In this document: positions 33,108-46,260 of the stretch, piece after piece
Layout of the letters: every line of letters starts with the position of its first letter
How positions within the stretch are numbered: position 1 is the stretch's first letter
DNA from: Turnera subulata
Lineage: Eukaryota > Streptophyta > Magnoliopsida > Malpighiales > Passifloraceae
DNA: 64,000 nt
Assembly (NCBI GenBank): GCA_028386065.3
Contig: JAKUCV010002193.1
Span: forward strand, 50,818 to 114,817
Direction: 5' to 3'
Translations under genes and position numbers: made by a program
The notes under the pieces: model-generated
Told to the model about the DNA's origin: nothing
What the model saw: only the letters and a program-made list of their open reading frames with translations
Database searches by the model: none

Positions 33108-33644
33108 CACGTTGCTAGTACAAATTGCAATCAACAATAGACTACTTGAGGCGTGATGCAACTCTAAAACTGACATCATATTCCTATAGAGGACAAATTT
33201 AATAGTCATAAAGGTCATACATTCTTGTGATTATAGGGCTTTACATCCTTGCCTACATTTCTGGTGTGTTGGCTAAAGTTCCAATGAGTTGCCCTACAAC
33301 CCTACATACTACCATCAAAGCTATCTGTAACACAGGATGCACCATAAATCCAAAACAGCTAGAGTCAGAGAACAAAACCACCATTAAGGAAACAATCTGA
33401 CTATGCTGATATTTATAATCTAATGAAGTAGTCCCATGTGGCCTTCTTGGACACAGTAAACATCAAACTCACTCGAGTAAACAGGAAAAGAAAAAATGAT
33501 ATATGTGACAAAACAATAGGAACAACTCACAAAACCCACGAATTTGAATTAGGCAACCACCTATTTACCCACTACTAGAACAATAAAATTCATTGGATGA
33601 TGTCCGAAGTGAATCAAAGTAAAAAGAATATCCCACTTTTGGCA
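33108..33644. other. Intergenic DNA and probable 3' untranslated region
   Basis: I see no coding frame. The right end is probably the 3' untranslated region of the minus-strand gene ending at 33645. Confidence 0.5.
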
Positions 33645-36496
33645 TTACTTGGCTTCTTCTGGTTTTTTATCCTCTGCTGTTTCATTGGTTTTGGTCTCTG
33701 GTGTTGGTGCTGCTGCGTCTGTTTTCTCTGTTTCGACCTGTACAGGTGCATCAACAGCAGCAGCTGCCGGGATTGGTTCAACTGGAATTGGTGTTTTATC
33801 CTCGGGTGCCTCACTGGGTTCAGAGTCTGGTGCCGGAGTGGCTGCTTCTACCTTCTCCGTTTCCACATTTACAGGTGCATCAGCAGCAGCAGCAGCAACT
33901 ACCGGGCTTGGTTCAACTGGAGTTTCAGATTTTTCAGTAGCTTCTAACTTAGTCTCATCAGAAACCTCGGCAGGTTTTTCAGCTACTTCTAACTTTGTCT
34001 CGTCAGAAACCTCGACGGGCTTTTCAGCTGCTTCTAACTTTGTCTCATCAGTAACCTCGACGGGCTTTTCGGCTGCTTCTAACTTTGTCTCATCAGAAAC
34101 CTCGACGAGTTTTTCGGCTGCTTCTAACTTTGTCTCATCAGAAACCTCAACAGGTTTTTCAGTCACTTCTTGCTTCAATTCCTCTGCCGGCTTTTCGCTC
34201 TGTGGTTGCTCTTCATTCTTTGGATCCCCAGGTTGTTCAACCTGTGATGCTTCCTCTACAACTTTTTCCACAGGTATTTCAACATCCAGTGATTCTTGTT
34301 TCACTCCCTCTGCTGATGTTACGTCACGTTCTGCTGTTTCCTTTCCTCCTATATTCTGCATACATTGGATGCCAATTTAAGTACAAAAATTCCAAGATGA
34401 TTCAAATCACTGCCAATAAATGCAATCCTTTTACCAAGCAGAACTTGTCAGAATGGTCCCCATCGATAAACCTTAATCCAAGAGGAAAACTGCAACTTAC
34501 ACATATGCTGATGAACAATTAACTGCAAATTTCTAAGATTTCTGCTAACTTTTCTAGGTTACCATCCCCACTATTCAATAGGATACCCACAAGAAGTAAA
34601 TAGTTTTGAGGTGACACATTACATTATTAGTTGTCTGGCATCCAGACATTATGCATATGCATGCACATAAATGGAAATGTGTAAGCTGCAAATCAGTTTA
34701 ATTACTTGCAGACACCAACTAAATGTAAGAAGAGCAAAATTGTTGAAAGGTAAGATCCAAATTCAACGGTTAGCACCAACCAGCTGATGTCATTATTAGA
34801 GTTAATAGGAAGAGAAACAACAGCCACTATGTTCCAAGATCGCAACAACCAGTACTATTAAGTCTTTTATATATAATAACACATTGAAGTAAAACCATAG
34901 TACCGGCAAATCAGATTCATGCAGCTCAACCATTACTTTCAATCAGTTGTCTATACTTACTGCCAACTAGCACGTGTCAAAAGAAGCGCATCTCTTCACT
35001 CTTGATTTCTTAGTACTATTTCTCTTTTACTCTTTTACAGTTAAAAACTAAATTTCACCACTCAACTGCAATAACCATTGTAAGACCTCTCTCCATATTG
35101 AAGTGAATAGAAACAAAGAGGAAGCAGACAGGCAACCATCCTAGTGGGACCATAAACCAAGACCTGTTTTTTTCTTTGACCAAATCAAGGAGATAATGGG
35201 ATATGAACATCCCATGTTGGATTCCCTTTTCTCGTGATTCCTCGATGCAAGAATCTATAGTGTTTAACGCTATTACGGTATTACCTATCTGCTATCACAT
35301 ACAGAAACAAACATAACACAGCTTCAAATAAAACAGCAAGCCAGGATTATTCTGAAAGACCAGTCGCTTGTCCTGTGCCTAAAATTTATAATTAAAAATC
35401 TACAGGTTAGGGATGCCGACACCATAACAGACAAGCACACATAGGTAGGGCAGCATGAATAGTGTAAGAGCAAAATAAAGAACTAAATGTTCAGTTCAGC
35501 TACTGCCAATTGCTATAGAATACTTCACCCAAAATAAAAATAGTACTGCAATCAAGTGAGAGAGCAACTGATTTTCTTTATGCAAAAGAAAAGGTATAAT
35601 AAAGTCGCATATTCCTAAGATTCTGTGGCGACAACAAAATCAAGAAACGTATGAGCAGGAGCTACTGCAGGAACTTGTTCTATCATGGAAACATTGCAAT
35701 ATTGTAGTGTCATGTCGGATCAAATCATCCTGAATGACCGCTAATTGGTGACTAAAAGCTTGTGACTAAAAGCTCAAGTACTGATGGTGAGGAATTGAAG
35801 AAAAATCACATCATTGATAAATGATTATGACCAATCAACCACAGAAAAGTAACAAGTCTCACTCTTTTTACAGCTCCAACAAAGCAACTAAGAAATATCA
35901 TAAGAATAAAGCTAATTAATTAAGATTATCTCATCATCAACTCAGTGAATGCAACCCAGATCAGATCCAACTGAATAATATCAGAAAAATGGAAACACAG
36001 TTCTGATTTTCAAGCTTTCTCTTCTCTATTTCTTTCTTTTCTTATCTCCTTTTCTTGGAATGAAAGATTGACACAAATTAAAACTCTGTTCTGGAACAGG
36101 GTAGCTAGAAAAAGACTACTGAAATCAACACTATCCGATTTTCTTACTTTTTCCATCCAGGGATATGAAGAACAGAACCGAACATAAAGTGAAAAAAAAA
36201 AGAAATAAAGAAAAGGAAACAAGAATCATATAGAACTTTACCTCCTTGAACAAGTGACTTAGAGACCTTCGCTTGCTACTCTGATCATCCTCGGCAGCTT
36301 TGTCATCATCAACAATCTCCTTAACCTCAGCAACAGCCTCACCAATCTCTCTCTCAACCACCTTCTTCTCCTCTTCCGCCACTTCCTGAGGAGCCGCACC
36401 AGCTTCCACCACCACCGCCTCCTCCTCCTTGGGAGGCTCAGGAGCCTGAGCCGCCCCTTCCTTCAACACCTTTGGCTTGGTTGCGCAGGCTCCCAT
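33645..36496 (-). CDS. Acidic repeat protein with N-myristoylation-type start (unknown function)
   Basis: Two exons, complement of 33645-34355 and 36242-36496, give 321 aa with a phase-0 GT-AG intron of 1886 bp. It starts MGACATKPK: Gly2 with a small residue at position 6 fits an N-myristoylation signal and Cys4 is a possible palmitoylation site, so membrane attachment is likely (inference). The rest is strongly charged, low complexity and probably disordered: Glu/Lys/Ala/Val rich, with a basic patch SSKRRSLSHLFKE at the exon 1 end (73-85). There are five 15-residue repeats of the EKPVEVSDETKLEAA type at 151-225 and a second, ~40-residue duplicated block (232-274 and 277-316). I do not recognise a domain. 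It resembles plant genes often labelled 'neurofilament-like', which is not a functional statement. Confidence 0.8.
33936..34160 (-). repeat. Five coding 45-bp tandem repeats
   Basis: Five in-frame 45-bp units encode EKPVEVSDETKLEAA variants (EKL, VTD, EVA and EAT changes mark individual copies). Being in frame, copy number can change without frameshift, so length polymorphism between accessions is likely. Confidence 0.9.
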
Positions 36497-39005
36497 ATTT
36501 TCAAGCTTCTCTCTTTTCTTTCTAAAAAAAACAAACTTAACTTTCTTGCTCTCTTCCTTTCCACCTACAGGTCCTTTTACGTTACAATAACGAAAAAAAT
36601 GCAAGAAGACGACTGGAGGGGTGTGTAATAAAACAGAGAGGGAAACTATATTTAAGGCAAATTTAAGGCAAATGAGAATGTGGGTTTCTTGGCTCCAACA
36701 TTTGCTCTGTGGTGGAGAAGGATCATATGATAGTAGTATATATATAAATGCATATATATCTGTGTAAATGTGTGTGCACACAGGATATATATTTATTATA
36801 CCATCCCTGGATGAGATAGACAGAGAGACAGACCGACAAGGGAAACAGGTTTCTAAGTGTTGTCAAATGTAATGTAGGAAAATATAAATGGACCTAATTT
36901 GTTACTAATTTTTATTATTACAATAATGTGTTGTTTGGGGATGGAATTATGGTAACAGGTGTTACAGGCTGTACGTTTTTGTGGGTTGGTTTTGGAAAAT
37001 TTTTGAAGAGTCTCTTGACAATGGGATTTTGATATAGGGAATAGAAGGAAAGGGACTCTTTGTTCAAAGGGGGTGTGACTGGTGTGAGTATTTTGGTTTT
37101 GGTTGTTTGTTTTTGTGGGTCGTTATATGTGTCTGTATTATGTGGCGTCGCTTGGTTTCTGCCTTTTTCATTAGTTACAGCAAGGCAATTAGGGCAATTG
37201 AGTTGGCCATTGAAGTTTTAAGGGTCCTACTCCCAGGTTGGCCTTAATGACAGATTGATTTCCATATAAACCCTAGGTCCCCAGGGCTTGAATGTGGGGG
37301 GCGCTATAGTGGAAGGTTTAGTGTAGGCAGAATTGATTACGGATTATTGAAAGCAAAACCCTAGTTACCTTTCTTGCAATTCTGCTAATTTAATTATTAT
37401 TGTATTGGGAAATGCAGATTGGTTGGACTAATCACTGTCTTACACCTTCATTATTTAACGGAAGGGCCCGACATGATTTTCTTTTTCCTTTCCTTTTTTT
37501 TCCCCTTTCATCTCTCAGTGTTAGATTGCTGAAAATGAGCATAAAAAACACCATAACATGATGCGTGACTGGAGGTGATAACATTATAGATGTTCATCAC
37601 CTTAAACTCTAAATTCTTTACTAAATAATGAAATTGTGAGCCATAAGTCATTGGTTACAAATGTGTTTTCGACATCCAATTCTTAATAAGTTTCGCCAAT
37701 ATTGGCTCGTTGGATTACTAACCAGCTGACAGCCTTCTTATTTCTTACCCTAGCTCCTATGTACTATTTATTTCTGATTTTATTCAAGGTTTGTTTTTTT
37801 TTTTTCATTCGGTATCCAAAGTTTAGTCTTGTCGTGACTAATCCAGATTAGACTCGCATTTGATTATATGATAAGTGAGTCTCCAAATAAAATTTTTTTG
37901 CCCCTGGAATCCAAAACATGTTTAGCCAAGATCAAATCGTTTTGCTACTTAGACCAACTCCTCATTAAATCTATTCGATGTTAGTAAGTGTCCGGGTACA
38001 TTCCTCATTCGACTTCAATTTCAAGAAGGATATCATCAAGAGGAGAGAATCAGAATCTAAGGAAAGCTGTTCAGGCTTTGGGCGGCCATATATATGCTGA
38101 TATTTTATTGGATAAACAAATTTTAATGGAGTGATGAAAATTATGCATATCTGAAAACATCTAAAGTTGTGGTGTTCGTGTAACTAGATCGTGTTGGCCT
38201 TTATTCTAAATAATTCAACTAATGTGGTCTTATTGTAACATTCAAAAGGCAACTGCCATTGTTGTTTTTTTCTTAAATATATCCATTTTAGTTGGTCTTT
38301 CTAGAATATGCATGCCTGCAAGTTATTCATCTTGCATAGACATCAGACATGGAGAACACCCTTTGCACTAATCGTCACGTTTGTTATTACATATAATTTT
38401 CTTGTTATCCGGAAGAAGCAATATGCATTGACAAAAAAAGAAGAAGAAAAAAACAGGCAATTCGTCTGTGAAACTTGATTTGATTTTTTAAATCAGTGAC
38501 ACCCACCCATATACAAATGGCAGCTACATGGTCATCATTGATTCATCCAAGTATTATTAACTCAAAATCACTTTAAAAACTTTTTTCAATTATGGGTATT
38601 TAGAAGCCCACAAAATTCTTAATCCAGTTCAAATAGATCAAAGGAGAGATACTATTAACTATCCCAAGTTGTTTAACCCATTTAACATCGTATAATTAGG
38701 CCCAAACGAGGGGATGGAAAGAAACTCCACAAGAAGCCCACGAAGCTTCAATTTACGGGCCGATACTTCTCAGCCCAAACCATCACAAGGCGAAGAGCGA
38801 ATTTCGCCGTCACTTCCTGTGTCTCTCGCGGGTTAATAATCGACAATCTAAATCCGTCGATCGTCACTTTGAGTTGAAACTTGGACAAAACCCGAGGTTT
38901 ATTTTGTTTTGCAAGTACAAAACTCCACCAAAGAAGGGAACAGCAACAACCTCTTCTGCTGTCTGGTCAATACTTGTTCTTTTCTTTTTCCTCCTTTGGT
39001 TGATT
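36497..39005. other. Divergent intergenic region between two genes
   Basis: This contains the 5' leaders and promoters of the minus-strand repeat protein (right of 36496) and of the plus-strand J-domain gene (left of 39006). A T/A-rich middle holds no gene. A TATATATATAAA-like stretch near 36737-36748 could be the TATA box for the minus-strand gene. Confidence 0.5.
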
Positions 39006-42000
39006 ATGCAAGTACCCAGATGGCGAAACGTGCTGTTACTCAAAAACACACTATTGCCAGCTTTATCTCAATCAACAACATCGATAACGAAGACCCATTT
39101 TGCTTCAATTCATTCCACACCCGCCACAGCCGAGAAGTGGAAGAACAAATGGAGCTATGTGAGCTTTTTTACACTGAATGTCTCTTTCTATTTGTTTTAT
39201 TAGGAAGCTCTGTTCTTTATGGTGTTATGGTGCCTGTTTGAAGAATTAGTGTGGAAATTCGCTATGGTGGTGTGGTTAATTGCTGATAGCGTTAGTTATT
39301 GAATTGTTAGAACTCCAAGTGTTAGAAAGTTTAAACCAAGAAAGACCATTTAGCTGTTGCCTAATTCTTCCGTTTGTTCATTTTCATATATTTCTTCCGT
39401 TTATGTTTTGTCTAAGTTAGCACTCAACGGGTGTCTTCTGGAATTTTTAATTGTGCCAATGGTTGTGCATGAGAAAGATTAAAAGTTCTTATATTGTGTT
39501 CTTTTTTCATTTCCTTCTCTGTTTGCCAGGATACAGGAAAGCAGCAGCAACCATCTAAGGTATGTGCTTTTCATTTACTTGCCAGGTTGATAAAGAGAGG
39601 GAGAAATACAGAATCAAACAGTATTTAATCTTCACATATTTCAAAAGATAAACTGAGCCTCCATGAAGTATTTTATCTAACTAGACAATATTTTGGTCTT
39701 TGCTTTTTCTCTTTGAGTCTCTCTATCTTTCTCTACTTAATGTTCGTGTATTCCCCTCTTTTATCCACCAGTCATCCTCTGCTTGTAGTTTTCTATCTAT
39801 TTCTTCTTTTTTTTCCAATTGAAATATTGTGGCATTGCACATATGATTGCAGACTCACGCACGATATTCAGTTCGGCAAAAACGGGCTGATACAAAAAGA
39901 GCACTAAAGGACCTTCTTTTCAAGAGTGGGTGTTCTAAGGTGATCTTTTTCTGCTGCTTCCGCTGATTTACAAATTTTCTTGATACATAATTGAAAGTCA
40001 TTGCAATGGTCGTGGTTGTTAATTATGGTTCTACAATGCACAATTTTCATTTAGCAGTTGGCTTGACAGTTTCAGAATGAGTGTCTTTCGCTTACTCTTA
40101 TTCTCTCTTGTTAGTAAAAAGACTGAGACATTGCAAGTCCTATCGTGATATCCGCTGGAAATGAGGTTGAATCGCAATTTTATTTCTTTAGTTGATATCG
40201 GCTATGTTTAAATAATAATTACCCTTGTACAGTTGACGTCACCTGATATGATGTAATTGATGAAGAGTGAGTTTCTAGGCTAGTTTGTTCTGTATAGACC
40301 AATGTGTAGTTGGAACTTTGACTATCAGATTCAGATGTCCGATTTTCTGAACCAAAAAAAAAGTTGTGCAATTTTTACTGCACTCCTTTCTTGTGTTATG
40401 TTGGAGATCCTATAGATGTACCCTGATTCGTGCAACCCATGGTCATGATTTTGAATATAGAATGCCATGCTTTCTGGTTGTCGTAGGATATATGACTTCG
40501 AGTTACACGTATTCAGTGGCTAATTCCATCTTGCCTGATATGTTCACTTATATTTATTTGAATTCCGGTTGTGCTCACTGTTTAAATACAAGGGGTTACA
40601 ATGCTTGTATTGATTTGCATTTGTAGCAGGATGATAGCCGACTGTGGTCATTTGAAGCAGATCACTCAGCTGGTTCTGAGAAGAAAATGAAGAAATCAGC
40701 ACAACGTGCTAAGAAACCTCACCATGAGAAGATAAAACGTTAAGTTTTCTCTGTTCTGTATATTTAATTTGGTCTTTTATTCTATTCATTCTTATTCAGT
40801 GATGGCACTGAGGGGCTTGTGCATTCTCTTTTGCAAGTCAGAGTCTGCCCTTATTAAGTGGCAACATTACAAATTTCATTTCTATCAGATCTGCATTTGC
40901 CTTAAATAAAAATTAAAAAAAAAAAACTGTTGTTAAAGGCCAGATTTTCATGGCAGTTGAGGACTAGTCAAGTGTCCAGGAGAGTGAGAAGACACTAAGA
41001 ATGTTAATAAGAAAGAAATAATGAGAGAAGGAGAATTCTATTGATTATTCTCCTTGTCAAATGCTCAGGTAAGCATCGAAGACGGCATTCCTCTGAAGAC
41101 TTTGATGATCCTGAGATAACTTTTGAAGCAAATTTTGGGAACAAATGGTATACTTGGTCTTTTGGTAACTCTTCATCCCAAAGTTCAACATCTGGATTTG
41201 AGTGGCGAGAGGATTCCTATTCTTGGACCAATTATAGGTTCAAAGAATGGCATTCTACAGGTGAAACTAAGTCTGACCATGAGTCATGTTCAGTAGGATC
41301 TCGTTCTGACAGGACAATTCTTGGTCTGCCTGCTACTGGTCCTCTAAAAATAGAAGATGTTAAAAATGCGTCAGTGCTCCAGTTCTTTTGTCCTCATTCA
41401 AGTATAAGCATTCATTTTGCTGTGATAACTGTATTTTTGCTGGCACCATTATTGATAAATTTTATTTCTGAATGATCCTTACAGATTCCGTATGTCAGCT
41501 CTGAAATGGCATCCTGATAAGCATCAAGGTTCCTCACAGGTCAGTCGAAAGGTTTCTTCCCTCCACCTAGATTTTCTTGCCGGTATTTTTGTTCGTTTCT
41601 TTTTTGTTGATCCTTTGAATTTGGTTGATAAAGTCCAACTTCAGCATTAGGCTCTGGTAATCAGGACCATTGCCTTATCATACCCCCTCACATTTTGATT
41701 GAAATAGACAGTTTCTAGTGTTAAAAGTGCAGCTTTTTAAACCGTCTTTCATCCATTTCTTGGACTGTGTGCTTATGGACTCCTATCTGGACATCTAAAT
41801 GAAGAAAAGATTGTGAGCTAAAAATTCAGATAGTGAATAAGTAATATGTATTACTTCTAAAATCATGAATGGCAGTTTTAAGTCTTTTTTTGGTTCTTAG
41901 CCTCTCACAGCTAAAACAACCAGTCTCACCTCAAGTCTCTTTTTCTAACGGTTGGAAATATGTTTGGTCAGCAACCTAATAATGGGCTAGCAATGGCATG

Positions 42001-42194
42001 GAACTACCCAACTCTACATATCTGTGCTTAATGATTTAACTTGTAGCCTTCATTAAAAATTACTTGGTTATCTTCTAATGATTTGTCTTAAAAGCACTAA
42101 CGGCATCAACTGTGTCTATCTGCAGGGATTTGCCGAAGAGAAATTCAAACTCTGTGTTAATGCATACAAATCGTTATGTGATGCTCTCTCCTGA
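39006..42194 (+). CDS. C-terminal J-domain protein, probably organelle-targeted
   Basis: Seven exons (39006-39158, 39530-39559, 39853-39939, 40630-40738, 41069-41369, 41485-41539, 42126-42194) give 267 aa. All introns are GT-AG and in phase; exon 2 is only 30 bp. The N-terminus MQVPRWRNVLLLKN...ALSQSTTSITK is basic, hydroxylated and lacks acidic residues, as expected of a mitochondrial (or plastid) presequence. The middle is charged (KKSAQRAKKPHHEKIKRKHRRRH) and then W/S-rich (NKWYTWSFGNSSSQSS). The last ~55 residues form a J domain: LGLPATGPLKIEDVKNAFR, HPD at 236-238 and AEEKFKLCVNAYKSLCDAL. The HPD loop stimulates Hsp70 ATPase, so it is likely an Hsp70 co-chaperone. An in-frame ATG-like codon upstream exists, but 39006 gives the better targeting peptide. 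Confidence 0.88.
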
Positions 42195-44129
42195 GTTTAA
42201 CAAGCAAGTCATCACTCAATTCTTCTCTCTTAGGTTTGGTTTTGGAGGGAGCAGGAGTAGTGCAGGCTGGTGAATTATGATTTTACCAGTCATCCATTGG
42301 CATTTAATTCACAAAGATCCGTATTGCTCCACATCAATGCTCTATCTTCCTACTGACCTTAGCTGTTCTGGTAGTTAATGTGATCTCATTCCTAATATTA
42401 CTTTCAGTGTCGCTATGCTCTATGCAATAATTTGCAAGCTTCGGGATTCATTGCTTCCAATCTCAGCAACTGTACTAGTTATGCTGTAATTGCAATTAAA
42501 ATAATCTTATGCGAGTTTTTTTTTATCGTTATGTACACTTGATACCCTCTTTTTGTGAGCTTTGACTTATAAGGTTATACACAAAAGTCGAATTGTTATA
42601 CTTTACAACATGTAATTCTCTTCAACAAAAAAGTACATTTTGTTTAAGGGTTACTGCAATTTCAGGCTCTAACGTATGTTTGCTTAACCATTACTTATGT
42701 TTCACCGATATAAATAGAAAGAAAACTCTAGAAACAGTTAACTTTTGGGAAATAATAGTGTTGGACTATAATTTCTTTGCATAACCAATGTGTCATCTCT
42801 AACTCGGATTGTCTCAAGCTCCCAAAATTCCCCAGATTTTGAGGAAGAATCATGAATGACATAGCAATCTCTTATTGAAGAGAAAGACAGACTTTAGCTT
42901 CCTCTAATTGGGGTCTGCAAGTATTGGTGCATGTCCAATATTTTTTCTTTTCTTTTTTGTCCAAGCATACAATGCCTTAGTTGGCAGAATTTGGACTGGG
43001 TCGCTTATTCTTCTTTATTGTGCTTTACCTTTTTGCCGCAATCATCATTAAGCACTGTCGCCTGCCTTTTTAAAACTACTGGACTAAAAGACAGGAACAA
43101 TAGACTACTATAATATCATCACAGGACATGTGACTAGCCTCAACAGTCAAACATTCAGGCACACAGAAACTGGCAGGATCTTGTGTCCAAACTCAGACTC
43201 GATAACGATTAACTCTTTTGAATTTAAAATGACTGTGTACCAGTACAACATTACCAACTTCGTGCTTGGTTCCTAGAGGCTAGAACTAGATTGAATCTTC
43301 TTTTTGTTCAAGAAATATTGAATCTTCTGTTTTCTTCTTGAATCAAATGTCCATGATTAACAAAAAGGAATATCATCAGCCTTTAACAAAGCATGAACAA
43401 AGAGGAAAGGGAAGGTACATTGGCCCAATGATACAATCTTTGTACAGTCGCCACCAAAATTTGCAGCTTTAATATGCATCGCAATTGGAGAGGTATTTTG
43501 TTAGAACTTGTACAAGACTGATGATTTGACACTCGATTGTTAGTATCCTGAATTATTGGAGGAGTTAGATCGAATCTTATCTATACGTGCATAAACAAAA
43601 AAGAAATTTTAAAAAACAGGCATCATATGTATGGATGAATAATTACAAACCATCACTAAATGGTTAAATATGCCAAAAAAAAATAAATCGTCAAAATGGA
43701 AGTCCTCAAAGGTGGTGAACAAAGAAACTAAAAGCATCACCAACCAAAAAAAAGAAGAAAGGATAGCAGAGGGCTATATACCTTCCTCTCCAGCACACTT
43801 ACTTGGTAGAGAACATGTCTAATGCACATACATTCTGGTCTGTTCGCAGATAATGTGACACTGTTTCAGACAAGACTTCAACGACAAAACTAAAGCCAAG
43901 TAAGAATTTCACATGAGAAAGCAGAGTTTGATTGGTCAAACCAGCCGCAATACCACTAAGGGAAACTAGAAGCAAGAAAGCAGATTGAAATTGAAATCTG
44001 ATGAAAAAGAGTTTCCCATAATCTGACAATAAAACTTCTCACATCAAAATGTCTCTGGGAGTAATTTCTTCATTAAAAAAAAAAAAAAATCCTAGATCTC
44101 CAGTGACTAAACTGAGCAAGCCACAACAC
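42195..44129. other. Intergenic DNA
   Basis: This includes the 3' untranslated region of the J-domain gene and of the minus-strand membrane-protein gene. Short AT-rich frames are not supported by any recognisable domain. I see no RNA gene or complete transposon. Confidence 0.5.
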
Positions 44130-44705
44130 TTAAAAACAGAGAAGCACAACAGAAGAAGACACCATGAATCCATATATGAAGATCAAGAACCCAAAGTGCA
44201 AGGCCCAGTTCCTCTTGAACTTGCCAAAGTAACTCTCTGGCGGTTCCTGATAATGAATCTCAAGGTCTCCTTCATCACCAACAACCTCACCATACTCCCC
44301 ACCACCAGCACCAGCAGCCAATCTCATCTTCAGCTCCCTCAACTTCTCAGTGGCCAGCCCAAGAGTGAGCTTGTGGCACCTCCTCTGGTACTTGAACCCA
44401 TTGATGCACCTAAGCGTTTGGGCCACAGAGACATAGAAGATGAGGTGGGCTAGAGAGAGGAGGGTGATGGGTGCCCAGCAATGGCGGCACTGGAGGCGGT
44501 TAGGCTGGGACAGGGCCATGAACACCAGGGAAAGGAAGATGAAGAAGAGGAGGAAGAGCTTGTGGAGTTCTTTCTTTTGGAGATCTATGGCTCTTTTCTT
44601 CTCGAGGGTCTTCTCGAAATGGAGTTGGATTATGGTGTTCAAGGCCTGGAGAGCTGTTTCCTTGGGGATGGCTCGCTGGTGGTGTTGGGGTTCATAGTCC
44701 GCCAT
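44130..44705 (-). CDS. Small three-helix membrane protein of unknown function
   Basis: This is a single exon of 191 aa. Hydrophobic segments are clear at ~50-66 (LFLLFFIFLSLVFMAL), 77-95 (WAPITLLSLAHLIFYVSVA) and 168-190 (LHFGFLIFIYGFMVSSSVV). An N-terminal ~45-residue amphipathic, Lys/Gln-rich part (ALQALNTIIQLHFEKTLEKKRAIDLQKKELHK) could form a coiled coil. A basic, Cys-containing loop between TM2 and TM3 (TLRCINGFKYQRRCHKLT) is followed by an acidic, Gly-rich stretch. The start ATG at 44705 (MADYEP) is clean. I recognise the overall look of plant-specific 'transmembrane protein' families but not a named one. Location and function are unknown. Confidence 0.8.
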   Translation of the reverse strand: MADYEPQHHQRAIPKETALQALNTIIQLHFEKTLEKKRAIDLQKKELHKLFLLFFIFLSLVFMALSQPNRLQCRHCWAPITLLSLAHLIFYVSVAQTLRCINGFKYQRRCHKLTLGLATEKLRELKMRLAAGAGGGEYGEVVGDEGDLEIHYQEPPESYFGKFKRNWALHFGFLIFIYGFMVSSSVVLLCF

Positions 44706-46260
44706 TGAAATGTGTGGTCTTTTTTACTTTTCTTGAGGAGAATTTTAGGGAGAAGGAACTCTGCAACTTAGCAGAAGAGGTTTTTTAAAGGGTTTTGCTA
44801 AAACTGGTGGTAGAATATTATGGTTTGGCCCGGATCTAGAGGGTACTACAGTTCCTTACTTCCATTGCATTTAGAGTCATCAACGGCTACATTGCCTGTG
44901 TAAGCTTTAGTATCTGTCTGTCTCTGTGTGTGTGTTAATATGGCAGTACAATTTTTTAGAGCCTCAAGAATCCTTTATACTATCTGACTAGAAAATGAAA
45001 TTATAAATCTCATGGATAATGTTTAATTCTATTAGGCAGCACAGGATTGTTTTCCTTTCCTCTCTGTTCTTAGTTCATTTTTTTCACATAAACACTAGTA
45101 GTGATTAGATTTTGCCACTGGGAAAATCACTTTAATTCAAGGTTGAAATCTGAAATTACACAGCATTCAGGAGTACGATTAGAAATCAAAGCTAGCCTGC
45201 TATTGTCATCAACCACTTTTATTACAATTGAATGAAAGAAAGAAAACAAACATCAACCTATATACTGCACAAAATTTACGTCCTCATCTGCCACATGTCT
45301 AGTAGAAGTGCATGTCGTGTTGGGTCGATGATTGAATCTGCAAGTCCCGAGCAAGAGCCACACACAGTCACACACCAAAGAGGGTGGCAAGAGATTCACC
45401 ATCCCTGACCCAAATTGCCAAATAAGTTGGTGCAGGATTTCCAACAGAGGCCCATGATTATCTAAGAAAAAAATGGTTAAAAGAGGCCCATGCAAACTAC
45501 TAAACGCATACAGAGTTAACAACAGGCCTGTATTTTTCTATTTTTTATTTTTTTAACATATGTATTTGTTTATATAAAACCACAGGCACTTGCATAGAAC
45601 ATAGAATATACAGAAGCAGTCGTGATTCCAATCATATAGTTGTCGACGAACGATATGATAATCACTAAAAAGATAAAGCAAAGCAAAGCAAAGCAGCACC
45701 CCTGCAAAAGACTGGTGATAATGCTTTGATTGCATGATTGAAACTTTCTTGTTTAGGTAGACATACTTTACCTGCTCCATAGAACAAGTACCCCTCGTTT
45801 CAGTCACTCGTTCAAAACAGCCAAATCTGCTATACTATCAGCTCAAAAAGGTACACTAGTCCATATTCAATCATCAATCGACACAGCAGGATACAACTAC
45901 AAACAACAGTTTTCTACTTTTGCACACGTGCCAAACTCCAACCAAAAAAAAATAAGATCTATGATACTTAACACTAGTTGCTCATTCTAAATCTCTGCCT
46001 TTCTATGATCTTAAACAAATTTATTCCACAACATGATGATGATGATGATGATGATCATACAGATTTACATACATGCGGTCCTCTTTGCTGCAGGAAATAC
46101 AAAGCCGTTGGGTGACAAAACATCTTGAAAGCACTCTTAACATGATTGATTACAAAGCCGTGAAAATAGACAATGCAAGGACCCCTAACTCCATTCTCAA
46201 TATAAGGTATACCAAGCTTGGCTGTCTATCCAAATGAACCCGTCTACTGTTTTTGTCCAA
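44706..46260. other. Intergenic DNA
   Basis: This holds the 5' leader of the membrane-protein gene and the 3' untranslated region of the trihelix gene. Apart from a (ATG)n microsatellite at 46033-46055, I see nothing of note. Confidence 0.5.
46033..46055. repeat. (ATG)n microsatellite
   Basis: There are about 7.7 perfect ATG units, probably in the 3' untranslated region of the trihelix gene. Confidence 0.9.

Noticed and set aside
33649..34380. 243-aa Ser/Thr-rich frame on the plus strand
   Set aside because: It is the antisense of the acidic repeat protein's second exon, and the opposite strand has a splice-consistent gene with a good start.
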